DNA of 26,939 nucleotides from assembly GCA_946545765.1 (NCBI GenBank), contig CAMNNS010000003.1, positions 1-26,939 of the forward strand. The letters run 5' to 3'. The DNA comes from an uncultured Bacteroidales bacterium. Its GTDB lineage: Bacteria; Bacteroidota; Bacteroidia; Bacteroidales; UBA932. Made by a program: the position numbers and the translations under genes. The notes beneath the pieces were generated by a model that saw only the letters and a list, made by a program, of their open reading frames with translations, made no database searches and was not told the origin of the DNA. This document shows, piece by piece, positions 1 to 7,786 of the stretch. Positions within the stretch are counted from its first letter, which is position 1. Each line of letters opens with the position of its first letter.

Positions 1-38
1 ACTAACCATTTTCTATCAGAAGTTTTACTTTCTTTCAT
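1..38 (-). CDS. 5' end of an unidentified gene running off the left edge
   Basis: An ATG at 38 opens a frame that begins MKESKTSDRKWL and stays open to the window edge. A good Bacteroidota -7 element lies 20 bases upstream, which is the main reason to believe it. Twelve residues are too few to identify the protein; it does not resemble the start of elongation factor P, which I recall as a neighbour of rpmH in some relatives. Confidence 0.4.
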   Translation of the reverse strand, partial: MKESKTSDRKWL

Positions 39-57
39 AATTATATGGTTTGAAGTT

Positions 58-65
58 CAAATATA
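58..65 (-). promoter_or_regulatory. Bacteroidota -7 element (TATATTTG) for the gene starting at 38
   Basis: Read on the minus strand this is TATATTTG, an exact match to TAnnTTTG. A transcript would start near 51, about 13 bases before the ATG. I see no good -33 TTTG; the rpmH terminator sits directly upstream. Confidence 0.5.
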
Positions 66-97
66 GTAAAAAAGCAGACTCTTTTGGTCTGCTTTTA
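66..97 (-). terminator. Rho-independent terminator after rpmH
   Basis: The arms AAAGCAGAC (71-79) and GTCTGCTTT (87-95) are perfectly complementary around a 7-base loop. On the minus strand the hairpin is followed by a run of T. It lies a few bases after the rpmH stop, so rpmH seems to end its own transcript here. Confidence 0.85.
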
Positions 98-101
98 AAC
101 T

Positions 102-254
102 TTAAAACTTCTTCTCAGATGAGACTGTTAGTTTTTTTCTTCCTCTACGCCTGCGAGCTGCAAGAACTCTTCTTCCGTTAGGGGTGCTCATACGCTCCCT
201 AAATCCGTGTTTGTTGCGCCTTTTACGTATAGAAGGTTGAAATGTGCGTTTCAT
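102..254 (-). CDS. rpmH: 50S ribosomal protein L34
   Basis: This encodes a 50-residue, strongly basic protein starting MKRTFQPSIRKRRNKHGFRE and continuing with the MSTPNGRRVLAARRRRGRK signature of bacterial L34, a protein of the large ribosomal subunit. The length is normal for the family, with a few extra residues at the C-terminus (TVSSEKKF). The gene has its own promoter upstream at 290-321 and a terminator downstream at 71-95, so it is probably a single-gene transcript although it follows rsmG on the same strand. Confidence 0.97.
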   Translation of the reverse strand: MKRTFQPSIRKRRNKHGFRERMSTPNGRRVLAARRRRGRKKLTVSSEKKF

Positions 255-289
255 ATCTTTAAAATTTTAATTTTCTTCGAAATGGAGTG

Positions 290-321
290 CAAAAGTAAAA
301 TAATATTTTTTAAAAGACAAA
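290..321 (-). promoter_or_regulatory. Bacteroidota sigma-A type promoter for rpmH
   Basis: On the minus strand TTTG (318-321) is followed after exactly 20 bases by TACTTTTG (290-297), matching the Bacteroidota pattern TTTG-N20-TAnnTTTG. The predicted start is near 284, which gives a leader of about 30 bases before the rpmH ATG. Confidence 0.8.
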
Positions 322-351
322 TTTTTCTTTAATCAGATATAGGGAGATTTG

Positions 352-1014
352 CTAACTTCTAATATGTAGAAGTTTCTTTTCAGAGAAAAACTCTTCACTA
401 AACCACTCTTTGATTTGATAAACTTTAACATTCTCTAAATAGACAACCCTTTTTTTTGCAGCTTGTGCAAGCTCCTCATTTACATCTCCCCCCTTTAGGG
501 CTAAAATTCCATCGCTATACCTCCCCTTTACCCATGGGATAAAATTATCTAATGAGGTTACTGCACGAGATACTATCCAATTAAATTTTGAGGATGGGAT
601 ATATTCTTTTATATCAATCTCTTCTGCTCTTCCTTTTATAGCTTTTGCATTGTTTAGCTGCAAAGAATCTATAATATTCTGAACAACAGTTATTTTCTTC
701 CCGATAGAATCTACAAGTAGAAAATTTATATTTGGGAAAAATATAGCTAATGGTACACCGGGGAATCCCCCCCCTGTTCCAAGGTCCATAATATTTAACT
801 GTGGCACATTCTGTTTGTAATAATTATTAATAAAATGAGCAATAGAGAGGCTGTGAAGTATATGATGAGTGTATAAGTTATCTATATCGGTTCTACTAAT
901 CACATTGATTTTATTATTCCACTCCTTATATAGTGGCATTAGTGCTTCAAACTGTTCTATCTGCTTAGCACTAAGTTCTTTAAAGTATTTCTTTATAATC
1001 TCTATATTATCCAT
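352..1014 (-). CDS. rsmG: 16S rRNA (guanine-527-N7)-methyltransferase RsmG
   Basis: RsmG uses S-adenosylmethionine to methylate N7 of G527 in 16S rRNA, near the decoding centre. The protein has the family's SAM-binding motif IMDLGTGGGFPGVPLA, and later the conserved KGRAEEI and VSRAV segments. I chose the ATG at 1014 (MDNIEIIKKYF, 220 residues), which is 7 bases after the upstream sigma-factor stop and gives the usual length. The frame could start at 1038 (MQKRNNYLM), but that would overlap the sigma-factor gene. It is the last gene of the run beginning with the thioredoxin-like gene at 6428. Confidence 0.95.
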   Translation of the reverse strand: MDNIEIIKKYFKELSAKQIEQFEALMPLYKEWNNKINVISRTDIDNLYTHHILHSLSIAHFINNYYKQNVPQLNIMDLGTGGGFPGVPLAIFFPNINFLLVDSIGKKITVVQNIIDSLQLNNAKAIKGRAEEIDIKEYIPSSKFNWIVSRAVTSLDNFIPWVKGRYSDGILALKGGDVNEELAQAAKKRVVYLENVKVYQIKEWFSEEFFSEKKLLHIRS

Positions 1015-1021
1015 CAGATAA

Positions 1022-1696
1022 TTATTTCTTTTTTGCACCTATTTTTTTTGCCCTTTTTTGAGCAAGAGGGGAATCTTTTAATATAGCAGCCAATTGGTTT
1101 TTGGCTCTATTAACCCTTACCTTTGCTGTGCTGATTTGTATATTCAACTCTTTTGCAATCTCCTCATAACCATATCCTTCAACTGCATATAAATATATTG
1201 CATCGCGATACTTGTCTGATAAATGATTGATAATATCTTTTGCGTTCTCAAATTCTTGACTCCCTATAAGTTTGTCCTCGGGGTTATCTTTTATACCATT
1301 ACTGAGATTTCTAATATCTTGAGAGTTAGAATCTGTTGATAGTGAGTTTTCTGTATTCTTACTCCTTCGGATATAATCTATGGTGGTATTTTTGGCAATG
1401 TTATATAACCATGTGGTAAACTTAAATTTAGAATTGTACTTCCCAATATTTCTAAAAGCTTTATCAAAAGTCTCTTGACATATATCTTGGGGTTCTTCGC
1501 TCATCTCCCTTAATCCTACATTTACTCCGTTGTTCTTTAGAATTTCTGATATATGGGATATTAAGCCATAGTGATACCGTTCGAACAATATAGTAAATGC
1601 AATTTGTTCATTATCCTTGGCAAGGGCTATAAGCTCTTTGTCTGATAACTTAATATATGAGTTAGTGTGCTTGTAACCAGTTTTTCCCATATCCAC
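1022..1696 (-). CDS. RNA polymerase sigma-70 family (ECF-like) sigma factor
   Basis: This 224-residue protein has sigma region 2 (DICQETFDKAFRNIGKY followed by FTTWLYNIAKNTTIDYIRR, roughly residues 70-115) and region 4 (YRDAIYLYAVEGYGYEEIAK then a helix-turn-helix with TAKVRVNRAKNQL, roughly 160-205). A basic tail (KRAKKIGAKKK) closes it. There are no regions 1 or 3, as in ECF factors. The first ATG lies inside the end of polA, so the genes overlap by 35 bases (29 if the second ATG, at 1690, is used). No anti-sigma gene is adjacent, so it may be controlled by transcription of the polA run or by something outside the window. Its regulon cannot be inferred. Confidence 0.9.
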   Translation of the reverse strand: MDMGKTGYKHTNSYIKLSDKELIALAKDNEQIAFTILFERYHYGLISHISEILKNNGVNVGLREMSEEPQDICQETFDKAFRNIGKYNSKFKFTTWLYNIAKNTTIDYIRRSKNTENSLSTDSNSQDIRNLSNGIKDNPEDKLIGSQEFENAKDIINHLSDKYRDAIYLYAVEGYGYEEIAKELNIQISTAKVRVNRAKNQLAAILKDSPLAQKRAKKIGAKKK

Positions 1697-4388
1697 AATC
1701 TGCTATTAAAGGAACATTTAGTTTAACAACATTATTCATCTCTTCCTGAGCTATTTGCATAACTTTCTCTAATTCTTCTTTTACAACATCAAAAACAAGT
1801 TCATCGTGAACCTGAACAACCATTTTACTCTTTAACCCTTCTTTATCTAACCTTTTTGCAATATTTATCATTGCAATTTTGATAATATCTGCGGCACTTC
1901 CTTGTAATGGAGCATTTACGGCATTTCTCTCATTAAATTTCCTAACATTTACATTTCTGGAGTTTATATCTTTTAAATATCTTCTCCTACCATAGATAGT
2001 CTCAACATAACCTTTTTTCCTCCCATTTTCTACAATATCTGAGATATATTTTGCGACTCCGGGATATGTTTTAAAATAGGTCTCTATAAACTCTTTAGCC
2101 TCCTTAACTCCTATCTCCATCCTTTCACTCAAACCATAGGATGAAATCCCGTATATTATCCCAAAGTTTACTGTTTTGGCTTTTCTTCTCTGTTCGTTTG
2201 TAACCCTATCCAAATCAATACCAAATAATTTTGAAGCAGTTGCAGAGTGTATATCTTTTCCACTATTAAAATCTTCTATTAAACCTCTATCTCCACTCAA
2301 ATGAGCCATTATCCTCAACTCTATTTGAGAATAATCGGCAGAAACTATATAACCATCGGGATTAGAAGGGATAAAAGCTTTTCTAATTTCTCGCCCTCTC
2401 TCTGTCCTGATAGGTATATTTTGCAGATTAGGGTTATTTGAACTTAATCGCCCTGTTGCTGTAAGTGCTTGATTAAAATTAGTATGCACTTTGCCACTCT
2501 TTTTGTTTATAAGTTCGGGTAAGGCATCTATATATGTAGAGAGAAGTTTTTTAAGATTTCTATATTCAAGTATATCCTTTATAATAGGGTGGTTAGTTCT
2601 AATATTATTTAATGTTGCTTCATCAGTTGGGTAATTCCCTTTAGAACTCTTTTTAACTTTGGGATCTACTTTAAGTTTTTCGTACAGAAGAACACCAACT
2701 TGTTTAGGTGAAGCTAAATTTAGAGAAGGCTCCCCAGCTATATCTCTCGCTTTTTCTTCTATTTCCTTCATTTGTTGTGTAAGCTCTTTGCTATATGTTG
2801 CAAGTTGCTGGAAATCTATTTTGACTCCGGCAATTTCCATATCGGCAAGAACTTTTATCAGAGGCATTTCTATATCTTGATAAACTTTTATTACCCCACC
2901 CAAAGAGGCAATAAGTTTTTCTTTTATAGCCGAATAGACAGAACAAGTTATAGCAGCATTAACAATAACTACTTCATTATCTTCTGATGTAGCACTAAAT
3001 AGATCTAAAGGTTGCTCTATTTTTTCTCTATCTCCATTGTTTATAAGCTCTTCTAAATTTGTATTTATTTGTTCTCTAAGTATAAAGTCTATAGAGTGGC
3101 TAATTTCTGGATTTAATAAGTAGTGGAGAATTTGTAAATCATAAAACTCCCCATTCAACTCTATATTATACTCTGTTTTAATGAATTTGTAAATCCTTTT
3201 TAGCCCATATCCCACCTTCCTAATCTCTTGATTCTTAAAAATATCAGCTACCAATTCTGAGATACTCTCCTCTCTGCCTAATAGTGTATATATAAAGCAA
3301 TTATTCTCTTTTTTGCTACCTATCACGATACAATTGCTTGTCTCTAATAAGTTTAGATATATCTCTTTATATTTTAAGGCTAACTCAACTACCTTTTTAC
3401 TCTCTTCTTTCTCTATTGTTGGGGGGATTATTTTAATCTCTTTATCTCTCTCATCTTCTGGGAAGTCTTCTATTTGTTCTATCTCTATTTTTGTGTTTGG
3501 TAAATCTGCCGGATTATTAGAACTTGTAATTAACTTTTTTAAAGAGTTAAACTCATATAGAGAAAACAACTCATTAACCATCTGCATATTAGGTTGCTTA
3601 ACTCTTGTTTGCTCAGGTGTTATCTCTAACTCTACATCTGTTTTAATAGTTACTAAAAACTTGCTTAATTTTAGTTGCTCTATAGAGTTTTTAATGTTTG
3701 CCCCTTGTTTTGTAGGAAGCTCATCGATGTGTTCTATTAAGTTCTCTATATTAGAGTATTCACTTATTAGTTTTTTTGCCCCAACTTCGCCAATACCTTT
3801 AACTCCGGGGATATTATCCGATGTATCTCCCCAAATAGATAAAATATCTATTACCGATTTAGGATCGCTTATACCATATTGGACGCAAATCTCTTTTTCT
3901 CCAATAATCTCAACAGAACCATTACCACCTTTAGGTAGTTTATATTGGAAAATATTCTCGTTTATAAGCTGCCCATAATCTTTATCTGGGGTTACCATAT
4001 AAATTTTATTTTCTGAATTGCCCCATTGCTTTGCGATAGAGCCGATTATATCATCTGCCTCCACACCATCTTGCATTAAAAATGGGATATTTAGTGCAGT
4101 TAGAATCTTTTTTAGGGGCTCCATAGACTCTATTATCAACTCTGGTGCGGGGGGTCTGTTAGCTTTATAATCTTTAAAAATACTATGTCTAAAAGTCTTT
4201 GCATGAGAATCAAATACAACTGCCAAATGTGTAGGATTTTCTTTTTGGATAAGTTCCAAAACCATTTTTGTAAAGCCAAAAAGAATAGATGTGTCAATCC
4301 CTTTTGAGTTAATCAAAGGGTGTTTCAGAAAAGCGTAATACATTCTGAAAATTTGAGAGTGACCATCTATCAAAAAAAATTTATTCAT
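1662..4388 (-). CDS. polA: DNA polymerase I
   Basis: A 908-residue Pol I for repair and Okazaki fragment processing. The N-terminal 5'-nuclease domain (about 1-290) has its metal-binding acids: D8, D60, E110/D112/D113, D135/D137 and D188/D191. The C-terminal polymerase domain has motif A (SADYSQIELR, from 683), motif B (RRKAKTVNFGIIYG, from 734) and motif C (VHDE, 860-863). The central 3'-5' exonuclease domain (about 320-490) is present in size but lacks recognisable DxE, NxxxD and YxxxD motifs; the corresponding segments read YLNLLET, GYGLKRIY and NAAITCS. Proofreading is therefore probably absent. The stop lies within the sigma-factor gene, and the start is 6 bases after queD. Confidence 0.97.
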   Translation of the reverse strand: MNKFFLIDGHSQIFRMYYAFLKHPLINSKGIDTSILFGFTKMVLELIQKENPTHLAVVFDSHAKTFRHSIFKDYKANRPPAPELIIESMEPLKKILTALNIPFLMQDGVEADDIIGSIAKQWGNSENKIYMVTPDKDYGQLINENIFQYKLPKGGNGSVEIIGEKEICVQYGISDPKSVIDILSIWGDTSDNIPGVKGIGEVGAKKLISEYSNIENLIEHIDELPTKQGANIKNSIEQLKLSKFLVTIKTDVELEITPEQTRVKQPNMQMVNELFSLYEFNSLKKLITSSNNPADLPNTKIEIEQIEDFPEDERDKEIKIIPPTIEKEESKKVVELALKYKEIYLNLLETSNCIVIGSKKENNCFIYTLLGREESISELVADIFKNQEIRKVGYGLKRIYKFIKTEYNIELNGEFYDLQILHYLLNPEISHSIDFILREQINTNLEELINNGDREKIEQPLDLFSATSEDNEVVIVNAAITCSVYSAIKEKLIASLGGVIKVYQDIEMPLIKVLADMEIAGVKIDFQQLATYSKELTQQMKEIEEKARDIAGEPSLNLASPKQVGVLLYEKLKVDPKVKKSSKGNYPTDEATLNNIRTNHPIIKDILEYRNLKKLLSTYIDALPELINKKSGKVHTNFNQALTATGRLSSNNPNLQNIPIRTERGREIRKAFIPSNPDGYIVSADYSQIELRIMAHLSGDRGLIEDFNSGKDIHSATASKLFGIDLDRVTNEQRRKAKTVNFGIIYGISSYGLSERMEIGVKEAKEFIETYFKTYPGVAKYISDIVENGRKKGYVETIYGRRRYLKDINSRNVNVRKFNERNAVNAPLQGSAADIIKIAMINIAKRLDKEGLKSKMVVQVHDELVFDVVKEELEKVMQIAQEEMNNVVKLNVPLIADCGYGKNWLQAH

Positions 4389-4394
4389 TGTTTC

Positions 4395-4826
4395 TTATTT
4401 ATCGTTTGTCCATTCGGCATAGGAAGTTGCAGTCTCCCATAATCTTATACTATCAAGTTTTATGTTTGTAGGGAGTTTTTCTATTATCAACTTTGCAAAA
4501 TAGCTAACAAGTTGCTCGCTTGTTGGTTGAAAATCTGTAATAATTGTGTTGCCGTACTCCTTACTAATTTGTTCTGCCAATGGGGCATCTTGTTTTAAAA
4601 TAAGAGAGTGGTCAAATTTATCGATAATTGTCTCATGTATAATTCTTTTTAAATCGCCAAAATCTATAACCATTCCATTTTTTGGAGAGGAGATGTCGTT
4701 TATCGGGTCACCATAAACTGTTACCTCCATTTTATATGAGTGACCATGGATATGACAACATTTTCCGTCATAGCCTTTAAGGGCATGTGCCCCCTCAAAT
4801 CTAAACTCTTTTGTAATTTTTATCAT
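4395..4826 (-). CDS. queD: 6-carboxy-5,6,7,8-tetrahydropterin synthase (QueD/PTPS family)
   Basis: QueD converts 7,8-dihydroneopterin triphosphate to 6-carboxytetrahydropterin, an early step towards queuosine in tRNA. The 143-residue protein shows the zinc ligands H14 (FEGAH), H27 and H29 (HIHGHS), the catalytic cysteine C23 four residues before H27, and the conserved FDHSLIL and WETATSYAEW segments. The start overlaps the ABC ATPase stop as ATGA, suggesting translational coupling. No queC or queE is in the window. A eukaryote-like pterin synthase role is less likely given the cysteine spacing. Confidence 0.92.
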   Translation of the reverse strand: MIKITKEFRFEGAHALKGYDGKCCHIHGHSYKMEVTVYGDPINDISSPKNGMVIDFGDLKRIIHETIIDKFDHSLILKQDAPLAEQISKEYGNTIITDFQPTSEQLVSYFAKLIIEKLPTNIKLDSIRLWETATSYAEWTNDK

Positions 4827-5614
4827 TGATTATCAATCTGTTTTTCAAACCTAAAACTTTTAATATGGGAATCAAAAACGACCCCTTCTACATTAAATAT
4901 TTTATCTAAGATATTTTTATCTATAAGTTCTTGTGCTGTTCCGCTAAAAAAGCCTTGTGAAGTCATAATCCATAATTTATCGCATACTTGCATTGCAAGT
5001 TGTATATCGTGAGTGGAGAAAATAATAAGCTTCTTCTCTCTCTGTGATATGTTTTTTAAAAGTCTTGTAATTAAGAATTTATTAGCTATATCTAAAAAGG
5101 CAGTAGGCTCATCTAATAATATGATTTTTGAATCCTGTACTAAAGCTCCTGCTATAGTAACTCTTTGATATTCACCATCGCTGAGGCTGTTGCAATACCT
5201 ATACTCAAACCCTTCTAATCCTACAAGTTCTAAAGCTTTTTTTATTCTTTCCTCCTCTTTAGAATTTAATTTGCCAATCCAATTTGTTCTGTAATATGTG
5301 TTTATGCTTATTAAATCTATAACTTTTAGATATTCTGTCTTTTCTATGATTGGGCTAACATAAGAAACAAGCTGGCTGATTTCTCCTTTGTTATATTTAT
5401 CTAAGGGGTAATCTTTATATAAAATCTCCCCTTTGTTTTTGCTAAATTTAGGTTCTAAATTTGAGATAGTTCTGAGTAGGGTACTCTTGCCCATTCCATT
5501 AGAACCAATAAGTGCCACAAGCTCACCTTCACCCTGCTCAACATTTATATTAGAAAAGATTATCTTTTCTCCATATCCAAGAGTTAAATCTTTAATCTTT
5601 AGGAGATTACTCAT
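4823..5614 (-). CDS. ABC transporter ATP-binding protein, FecE/BtuD/FepC type
   Basis: A 263-residue cytoplasmic ATPase of the kind that drives iron-chelate or cobalamin import. Seen: Walker A GSNGMGKST (37-45), the signature as LSDGE (144-148, where LSGGQ is usual), Walker B IILLDEP with E169, and the switch histidine in FSTHD (H202). The only matching permease in the window is the FecCD protein 9 kb away on the same strand, a plausible partner. The start overlaps the upstream thioredoxin-like gene by 8 bases and the stop overlaps queD by 4. The substrate cannot be read from the ATPase. Confidence 0.9.
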   Translation of the reverse strand: MSNLLKIKDLTLGYGEKIIFSNINVEQGEGELVALIGSNGMGKSTLLRTISNLEPKFSKNKGEILYKDYPLDKYNKGEISQLVSYVSPIIEKTEYLKVIDLISINTYYRTNWIGKLNSKEEERIKKALELVGLEGFEYRYCNSLSDGEYQRVTIAGALVQDSKIILLDEPTAFLDIANKFLITRLLKNISQREKKLIIFSTHDIQLAMQVCDKLWIMTSQGFFSGTAQELIDKNILDKIFNVEGVVFDSHIKSFRFEKQIDNQ

Positions 5615-6428
5615 TGCCTTGCTTTATCAGTTGGTATGTTAGAGAGCGTACTGCATTATTCGGACTTTGTAATGGGGGATTATTTTTTAAAATAGATGCA
5701 GTGTATTCTAAGAGTTGCTCTGCTTTTAATCCTTTTTTTATAATTGTTCCATCTGGAGCAATAATTAAAAGTTGTGGAATGCTTGTAAAACCATAGAGTA
5801 ACATAGGGGTATTCCCAACATTTAATAGGACATCCCATTCTATTTGATATTTTTCAATTGCCTTTTTAGAGTCTATGTATCTGTCATTTACAGCAACACT
5901 TAAAAAAGTTACTCTATCTTTAGGTAGTTCATGATATGCATTTCTAATGGTTGGAATTTGTTGAAGACATGGTGCACACCAACTTGCCCAAAAATCTACA
6001 ATTACATATTTATCTTTTCCTATAAAATCACTAAGTGAGAGAATGCTGTTGGGATCTTCGTGATCTTGTATTGCACCAAAATCTACATACATATCAAGTT
6101 CGGCGGGATATTTCTTGTTGCTGAAATCATACGTCTCGCTATAATACACTTTTTTATTGTGTTCAATTTTGTCTGCTTCAGATGAATATATTTCTACATT
6201 ATTTAGTGAGAGAGGATTATTATATGTAGTTTTCTTATTTAAACTTTTTGTTTCAAAGTAGTGTTTATGTTTTATAGGGGTTGTTATTTTACCCTCTTCT
6301 ACTTTTTTATACGCTCTTTCCTCTGTTTGAGGAATATTTTTGTTGGCCTCTTGTGCAAAGAGGTTATTAAGAGTAAATAAAAAAGTGATAATTAAAACTA
6401 CCTTAAATACTATTCTCTCTTTTTTCAT
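5607..6428 (-). CDS. Exported TlpA-like thioredoxin-fold protein (copy 1)
   Basis: A 273-residue periplasmic protein. I chose the ATG at 6428 because it starts a typical signal peptide (MKKERIVFK, a hydrophobic stretch, then NLFAQ); the longer frame from 6464 would bury it. About 95 polar residues with no recognised domain come next, then a thioredoxin fold with WASWCAPC (C151 and C154) and a cis-proline loop (TSIPQLLI). It is probably a disulfide reductase or oxidoreductase of the envelope. It resembles the gene at 7787-8290 throughout the thioredoxin domain, so the two are paralogues. It is first in the run that includes the ABC ATPase and polA. Confidence 0.88.
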   Translation of the reverse strand: MKKERIVFKVVLIITFLFTLNNLFAQEANKNIPQTEERAYKKVEEGKITTPIKHKHYFETKSLNKKTTYNNPLSLNNVEIYSSEADKIEHNKKVYYSETYDFSNKKYPAELDMYVDFGAIQDHEDPNSILSLSDFIGKDKYVIVDFWASWCAPCLQQIPTIRNAYHELPKDRVTFLSVAVNDRYIDSKKAIEKYQIEWDVLLNVGNTPMLLYGFTSIPQLLIIAPDGTIIKKGLKAEQLLEYTASILKNNPPLQSPNNAVRSLTYQLIKQGNE

Positions 6429-6464
6429 TGTAGGTATCTGTATAGAGCAATTCAAAAAAAACAC

Positions 6465-6472
6465 TAATTTTG
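6465..6472 (+). promoter_or_regulatory. -7 element (TAATTTTG) for the small membrane protein
   Basis: An exact TAnnTTTG match. A transcript would start near 6479, giving a leader of about 16 bases before the ATG at 6495. A weak -33 candidate (TCTG at 6437-6440) has a spacing of 24, longer than ideal. Confidence 0.5.
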
Positions 6473-6494
6473 TTAGGTATTAAAAATATTTCTT

Positions 6495-6617
6495 ATGCAG
6501 AGTCAATCATTATGGTCTATAATACTGAAAGACCCTTTAATTATAGTTCTATTCATAGTTCTAATCCTTCTATTAGTCCTTTTTATTTTTGTCCGTCGTA
6601 GAGGGAGTAGAAGATAA
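6495..6617 (+). CDS. Small single-pass membrane protein, 40 residues
   Basis: The frame starts MQSQSLWSIILKDP, has an unbroken hydrophobic segment of about 20 residues rich in L, I and V (residues 14-33), and ends in a basic tail (VRRRGSRR). It is the only plus-strand gene among minus-strand neighbours, lies divergent to the thioredoxin-like gene at 6428 and stops 18 bases short of the convergent trpS stop. The TAnnTTTG element 23 bases upstream and the positive-inside pattern (N-terminus out, C-terminus in) support it. I do not recognise the family and assign no function. Confidence 0.65.
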   Translation: MQSQSLWSIILKDPLIIVLFIVLILLLVLFIFVRRRGSRR

Positions 6618-6635
6618 TTAGTAGTAATTTTAGAT

Positions 6636-7760
6636 TTATTGCTGAGAGAATTTCTTTATTTGCTCAGCGATAAAATCTTCATCTTCAAAATAATCTATTT
6701 TCATAGCGTGCCGTACCTCCGAGAGGGTTTGAGCTGCGACAGCTCTTGCTTTCTCTGTACCCTCTTTTAAAACTTGGCAGACATACGGTATATCTTTTTC
6801 AAACTCTTTCCTTCTGTTTCTGATAGGTTCTAACTCTTCTAAAAGAATCTTCTCTAAAAACTTCTTAATCTTAACATCACCTAATCCACCCTTTTTGTAG
6901 TGCTCTTTTAGTGCTTCTAAATTTTCATATTCAGGGAGATAGAGTGAAAAATGTTCTTGTTTGCAAAATGCGTCGAGATAGGTAAAAACAGTATTGCCCT
7001 CTATATGACCTGGGTCGTTTATATTAATATGAAGAGGATCTGTGTACATACTCATAACTTTCTTATGGGTATCCTCGTTACTCTCTGAAAGGTAAATACA
7101 GTTGCCCAAAGATTTAGACATCTTAGCCTTACCGTCAGTACCCGGCAATCTGCGACATACACTATTTTTAGGGAGAAGTATATTAGGCTCTATAAGTACA
7201 GGACCATAGATTCTATTAAAACTTCTGACAATCTCATTAGTTTGTTCGAGCATTGGTTTTTGATCTTCTCCAACTGGAACAATGGTGGCTTTAAATGCTG
7301 TTATATCAGCAGCTTGTGAAATGGGGTAGGTGAAAAATCCTGCCGGTATCCCTGTACCAAAATTTGCTTCCTCTTGAGACTCATCTGAGAATCCTCTCAT
7401 CTCTATCTCACTTTTAACTGTAGGATTTCTTTTCAATCTTGCAACACTTACAAGATTCATATAATAGAAAGTAAGCTCTGTAAGTTCTGGTATTAAGCTT
7501 TGTATAAAAATAGTAACCCTTTTAGGGTCTAACCCTACAGAGAGATAATCTAAAGCAACTTCCAAAATATTTTGCCTTACCTTATCGGGATTGTTAAAAT
7601 TATCTGTAAGAGCCTGAGCATCAGCGATAAAGACAAACATATTCTCATAATCCATGCTATTTTGTAACTCTACTCTCCCCCTTAGCGAGCCTACATAATG
7701 TCCAATATGTAACTTGCCTGTAGGGCGGTCTCCCGTTAAGATTACCTCTTTCTTCTCCAT
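6636..7760 (-). CDS. trpS: Tryptophanyl-tRNA synthetase
   Basis: A class I aminoacyl-tRNA synthetase that charges tRNA-Trp with tryptophan. The 374-residue protein has the HIGH motif as PTGKLHIGHYVGSL (HIGH at 18-21) and the KMSKS loop (213-217) in GKAKMSKSLGN, with FIADAQALTD and the VGEDQKPMLEQTNEI segment between them. It is 26 bases downstream of the second thioredoxin-like gene on the same strand and probably shares its transcript. I see no tryptophan leader peptide or T-box upstream. Confidence 0.96.
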   Translation of the reverse strand: MEKKEVILTGDRPTGKLHIGHYVGSLRGRVELQNSMDYENMFVFIADAQALTDNFNNPDKVRQNILEVALDYLSVGLDPKRVTIFIQSLIPELTELTFYYMNLVSVARLKRNPTVKSEIEMRGFSDESQEEANFGTGIPAGFFTYPISQAADITAFKATIVPVGEDQKPMLEQTNEIVRSFNRIYGPVLIEPNILLPKNSVCRRLPGTDGKAKMSKSLGNCIYLSESNEDTHKKVMSMYTDPLHININDPGHIEGNTVFTYLDAFCKQEHFSLYLPEYENLEALKEHYKKGGLGDVKIKKFLEKILLEELEPIRNRRKEFEKDIPYVCQVLKEGTEKARAVAAQTLSEVRHAMKIDYFEDEDFIAEQIKKFSQQ

Positions 7761-7786
7761 AATAATTTGTTAGGCAATTATATGTG

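Noticed and set aside
3313..3978. 221-codon open frame on the plus strand within polA
   Set aside because: It lies antisense to the nuclease and exonuclease domains of a clearly conserved gene; its product shows no family pattern and it has no promoter element.
5607..6428. Cytochrome c maturation role for the thioredoxin genes
   Set aside because: The fold would fit, but no cytochrome c maturation gene or heme-binding CxxCH protein is in the window.
6429..6464. Start of thioredoxin copy 1 at 6464
   Set aside because: It would add 12 residues before a typical signal peptide and place the signal sequence internally.
7761..7786. Tryptophan leader peptide or T-box upstream of trpS
   Set aside because: The 26-base gap is too short to hold one, and no tryptophan-rich short frame is present.
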